This document shows, piece after piece, positions 62,318 through 64,000 of a DNA stretch of 64,000 bases. Made by a program: the position numbers and the translations under genes. Positions within the stretch are counted from its first letter, which is position 1. Each line of letters begins with the position of its first letter. This DNA is from CAVTND01 sp963735955 (GTDB lineage: Bacteria > Pseudomonadota > Gammaproteobacteria > Burkholderiales > Burkholderiaceae_F): positions 1 to 64,000 of the forward strand of contig CAVTND010000008.1 in assembly GCA_963735955.1 (NCBI GenBank). Reading direction: 5' to 3'. The notes beneath the pieces were generated by a model. It was not told where the DNA came from and did not search any database. It saw only the letters and a program-made list of their open reading frames with translations.

Positions 62318-63643
62318 ATGCGAACCCCGCTGAACCGCCTGCCCGCCAGCCGCCTCGCACGCATGATTGCGGCGCACGAGGTCAGTTGCGAGGCCGTGAC
62401 GCACTCGTTTGTCGACGCCATTCACGAACGCGAGCCTGAAGTGCGCGCGTTTGCCTGGTTCGACGCGCCGCGCGCGCTTGACGTGGCGCGCGAGCATGAT
62501 CGGCCGCCGTGGCGCGGCCCGCTGCACGGCCTGCCGGTCGCAGTCAAGGATCTGATCGACACTGCCGACATTCCAAGCGAGTACGGCTCTTCGATCTTCA
62601 TCGGACATCGTCCCAGTGCTGACGCCGCTTGCGTGGCGGCGTTCAAGAGCGCCGGCGGATTCGTTTTCGGCAAGACGGTGACAGCGGAGCTCGCCAACTT
62701 CACGCCGGGCGCGACCCGCAACCCACATCATCCTGAACACACGCCGGGTGGTTCGTCGAGCGGTTCGGCGGCTGCGGTGGCGGCGCGCATGACGCCTTTT
62801 GCCCTTGGCACCCAAACCGCGGGATCAGTGATCCGGCCGGCGGCGTTTTGCGGCGTGGTCGGCTTCGTGCCGACACGCGGGCGTGTACCTCGGTCCGGTG
62901 TAAAGGCACTGTCGGACACGCTCGATGTCATCGGCGCGTTTGCCCACTCGGTCGATGATGTTGCACTCCTGGCCGCGGCGCTCGCCCTGGCACCGGAGTG
63001 GCAGCACGCGCCGGCCAAGGCATTCGCGCCAAAGATTGCCTGGACTGCCACTCCGTCCGCCGCCCAGCTCGCACCTTCGATGCGGGCGGCACTGGAGCGC
63101 GTTGCGCACCTGCTCGCCGGCAAAGGTGCCCGTGTGCGCGAGATTGCCTGGCCGTTCGATGCGCCCGCCGGCGTGCCGGCATTTTCCGCGCTGGCCGACG
63201 CACAGCGAACCGTGCAGTTGTTCGAAACCGCGCGCGCGCTCGGTCCGGAGTTCGACTATAGAAGGGACCTGCTGTCCGGGCGGCTGGCCGCACTGATTGA
63301 AGACGGACGGGCAATTGGCGCCGCGACCTACGTCGAAGCCCTGCAACTCGGACGCGACTGCGCTGCTGCGCTTGATGCGCTGATAGGTGACGCCGACGTC
63401 GTTCTGGCACCGAGCGCCCCGGGTGAGGCACCCTACGGCCTGGGTGCAACCGGCGATCCGCAGTTCAACCGCCCCTGGCACCTGCTCGGCGCCCCGCAGA
63501 TCAACCTTCCCCTGCCAGGTGCAGTGGGGCACGGCGAAGCGGGACTGCCGCTCGGACTGCAGTTGATTGCACGTCCCGGTGCTGACGAACGCATTCTGGC
63601 CGCGGCGGCGTGGGCCGAAGCGCAGCTGGCGACGGCCGCCTGA
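62318..63643 (+). CDS. Amidase signature family protein
   Basis: A 441-residue amidase. The Ser–cisSer–Lys triad is visible: Lys in 'GLPVAVKDLIDTADIP' near residue 76, cis-Ser in 'HTPGGSSSGSAAAVAA' and the nucleophile Ser in 'LGTQTAGSVIRPAAFCGVVGF'. It cleaves an amide bond; substrate cannot be told (it could also be an indole-acetamide or amino-acid amide hydrolase). It starts 110 bp after the SDR gene, a larger gap than in the preceding block, so it may have its own promoter. Confidence 0.9.
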   Translation: MRTPLNRLPASRLARMIAAHEVSCEAVTHSFVDAIHEREPEVRAFAWFDAPRALDVAREHDRPPWRGPLHGLPVAVKDLIDTADIPSEYGSSIFIGHRPSADAACVAAFKSAGGFVFGKTVTAELANFTPGATRNPHHPEHTPGGSSSGSAAAVAARMTPFALGTQTAGSVIRPAAFCGVVGFVPTRGRVPRSGVKALSDTLDVIGAFAHSVDDVALLAAALALAPEWQHAPAKAFAPKIAWTATPSAAQLAPSMRAALERVAHLLAGKGARVREIAWPFDAPAGVPAFSALADAQRTVQLFETARALGPEFDYRRDLLSGRLAALIEDGRAIGAATYVEALQLGRDCAAALDALIGDADVVLAPSAPGEAPYGLGATGDPQFNRPWHLLGAPQINLPLPGAVGHGEAGLPLGLQLIARPGADERILAAAAWAEAQLATAA

Positions 63644-63659
63644 TGTCAGCCCACTAAGC

Positions 63660-64000
63660 ATGGCGATTGTCGTCGACGAGCAGATCAGCTTTTCAACTTC
63701 CGTGCCGTTGGTGGTGATCGGCGCTGGTGCGGCCGGCATACTGGCAGCGTTGGCGGCGCGCAAGGCCGGCGCTAAGGTGTTGCTGCTGGATCGCGACGCC
63801 GCACCGTCCGGCGCCACCGGTCAATCTTCCGGCATGATCCCGGCCGCCGGATCTCCGGCGCAGGCTGCGCGCGGAATCGCGGATACGCCCGAGCGCTTCG
63901 CCGCCGACGTTCAGGAAAAGTCGAATCACCGCTCGTTCGAAGTTCTGGTCGAGGCCTATACGCAGCAGGCAGCGCAGGTGCTGGCGTGGCTGCAGACGGA
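63660..64000 (+). CDS. FAD-dependent oxidoreductase, 3' truncated by window edge
   Basis: The first 113 codons of a flavoprotein, ATG 63660. The dinucleotide-binding motif 'PLVVIGAGAAGILAALAARKAGAKVLLLDRD' (GxGxxG and acidic end) is followed by 'GATGQSSGMIPAAGSPAQAARGIADTPERFAADVQEK', the pattern of the fumarate reductase/succinate dehydrogenase flavoprotein-like group (FAD_binding_2). Often such enzymes reduce or oxidise ketosteroids, tricarballylate or similar acids. The remainder lies outside the window. Confidence 0.82.
   Translation, partial: MAIVVDEQISFSTSVPLVVIGAGAAGILAALAARKAGAKVLLLDRDAAPSGATGQSSGMIPAAGSPAQAARGIADTPERFAADVQEKSNHRSFEVLVEAYTQQAAQVLAWLQT

Noticed and set aside
1..64000. 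CRISPR arrays, tRNA or rRNA genes, replication origin
   Set aside because: No regularly spaced repeats, no cloverleaf or rRNA signatures and no DnaA-box cluster were noticed by eye.

Overview
The window is high-GC proteobacterial chromosome and most likely comes from a betaproteobacterium, probably Burkholderiales. The grounds are gene order and content: fmdB–DUF502–aspS–nudB–endonuclease-like–clsB, a pilE/fimT/pilV/pilW/pilX/pilY1 minor-pilin cluster, a Lys/Ala-rich SWIB protein next to a phasin, and a FadB with its dehydrogenase half first. This taxonomic call is inference; no rRNA or tRNA gene was seen.

Layout. 1–5.6 kb: tripartite RND efflux operon (adaptor cut by the window edge and fused to an OmpA-like domain, inner-membrane pump, outer-membrane lipoprotein channel). 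5.7–10.5 kb: mostly minus-strand genes (secreted protein, DUF2147 protein, fatty acid desaturase, methyltransferase, glutamine-synthetase-family ligase). 10.6–18.5 kb: a compact plus-strand block around aspS. 18.7–20.2 kb: gltS, with a 280-bp MITE-like element starting at its stop codon. 20.3–24.7 kb: small periplasmic protein, ligase-associated Lhr-type helicase, SWIB/H1-like protein, basic phasin. 24.7–30 kb: small housekeeping and secreted proteins, HNH nuclease, CYTH-CHAD protein. 30–34.5 kb: a minus-strand cluster that looks like a divergent chaperone/usher-type surface-fibre system with two paralogous secreted subunits. 35–42 kb: type IV pilus minor pilins and PilY1. 42–45.5 kb: two tandem EAL-like proteins, then a class II aldolase–mtnA pair for thioribose/deoxyribose phosphate salvage. 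45.5–49.4 kb: outer membrane barrel, TraB/GumN protein, PdeM nuclease, DODA-type dioxygenase and DoxX. 49.5–63 kb: LysR, then a TetR-headed fatty-acid beta-oxidation locus (acyl-CoA dehydrogenase, FadB, FadA) continuing into hydrolases, an enoyl-CoA hydratase, a thioesterase, an SGNH esterase, an SDR, an amidase and a truncated flavoprotein.

A striking property of this sequence is dense, locally clustered single-base frameshifts (RND pump; helicase; pilW–pilY1; acyl-CoA dehydrogenase; isolated ones in pilE, the methyltransferase, the SWIB gene, the channel and fadB). The proteins in the shifted frames remain family-like, so the genes are probably intact in the organism and the shifts are probably consensus errors. 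In the RND pump all ten shifts I resolved are +1 insertions at the third codon position, many next to a base that would give a synonymous codon. Multi-shift genes are typed here as pseudogene only to flag that they cannot be translated as given.

The most distinctive items are the adaptor–OmpA fusion, the MITE-like element, the divergent chaperone/usher-type cluster, the tandem EAL-like pair beside PilY1, the stacked inverted repeats inside the helicase, and the perfect palindrome over the tetR promoter.
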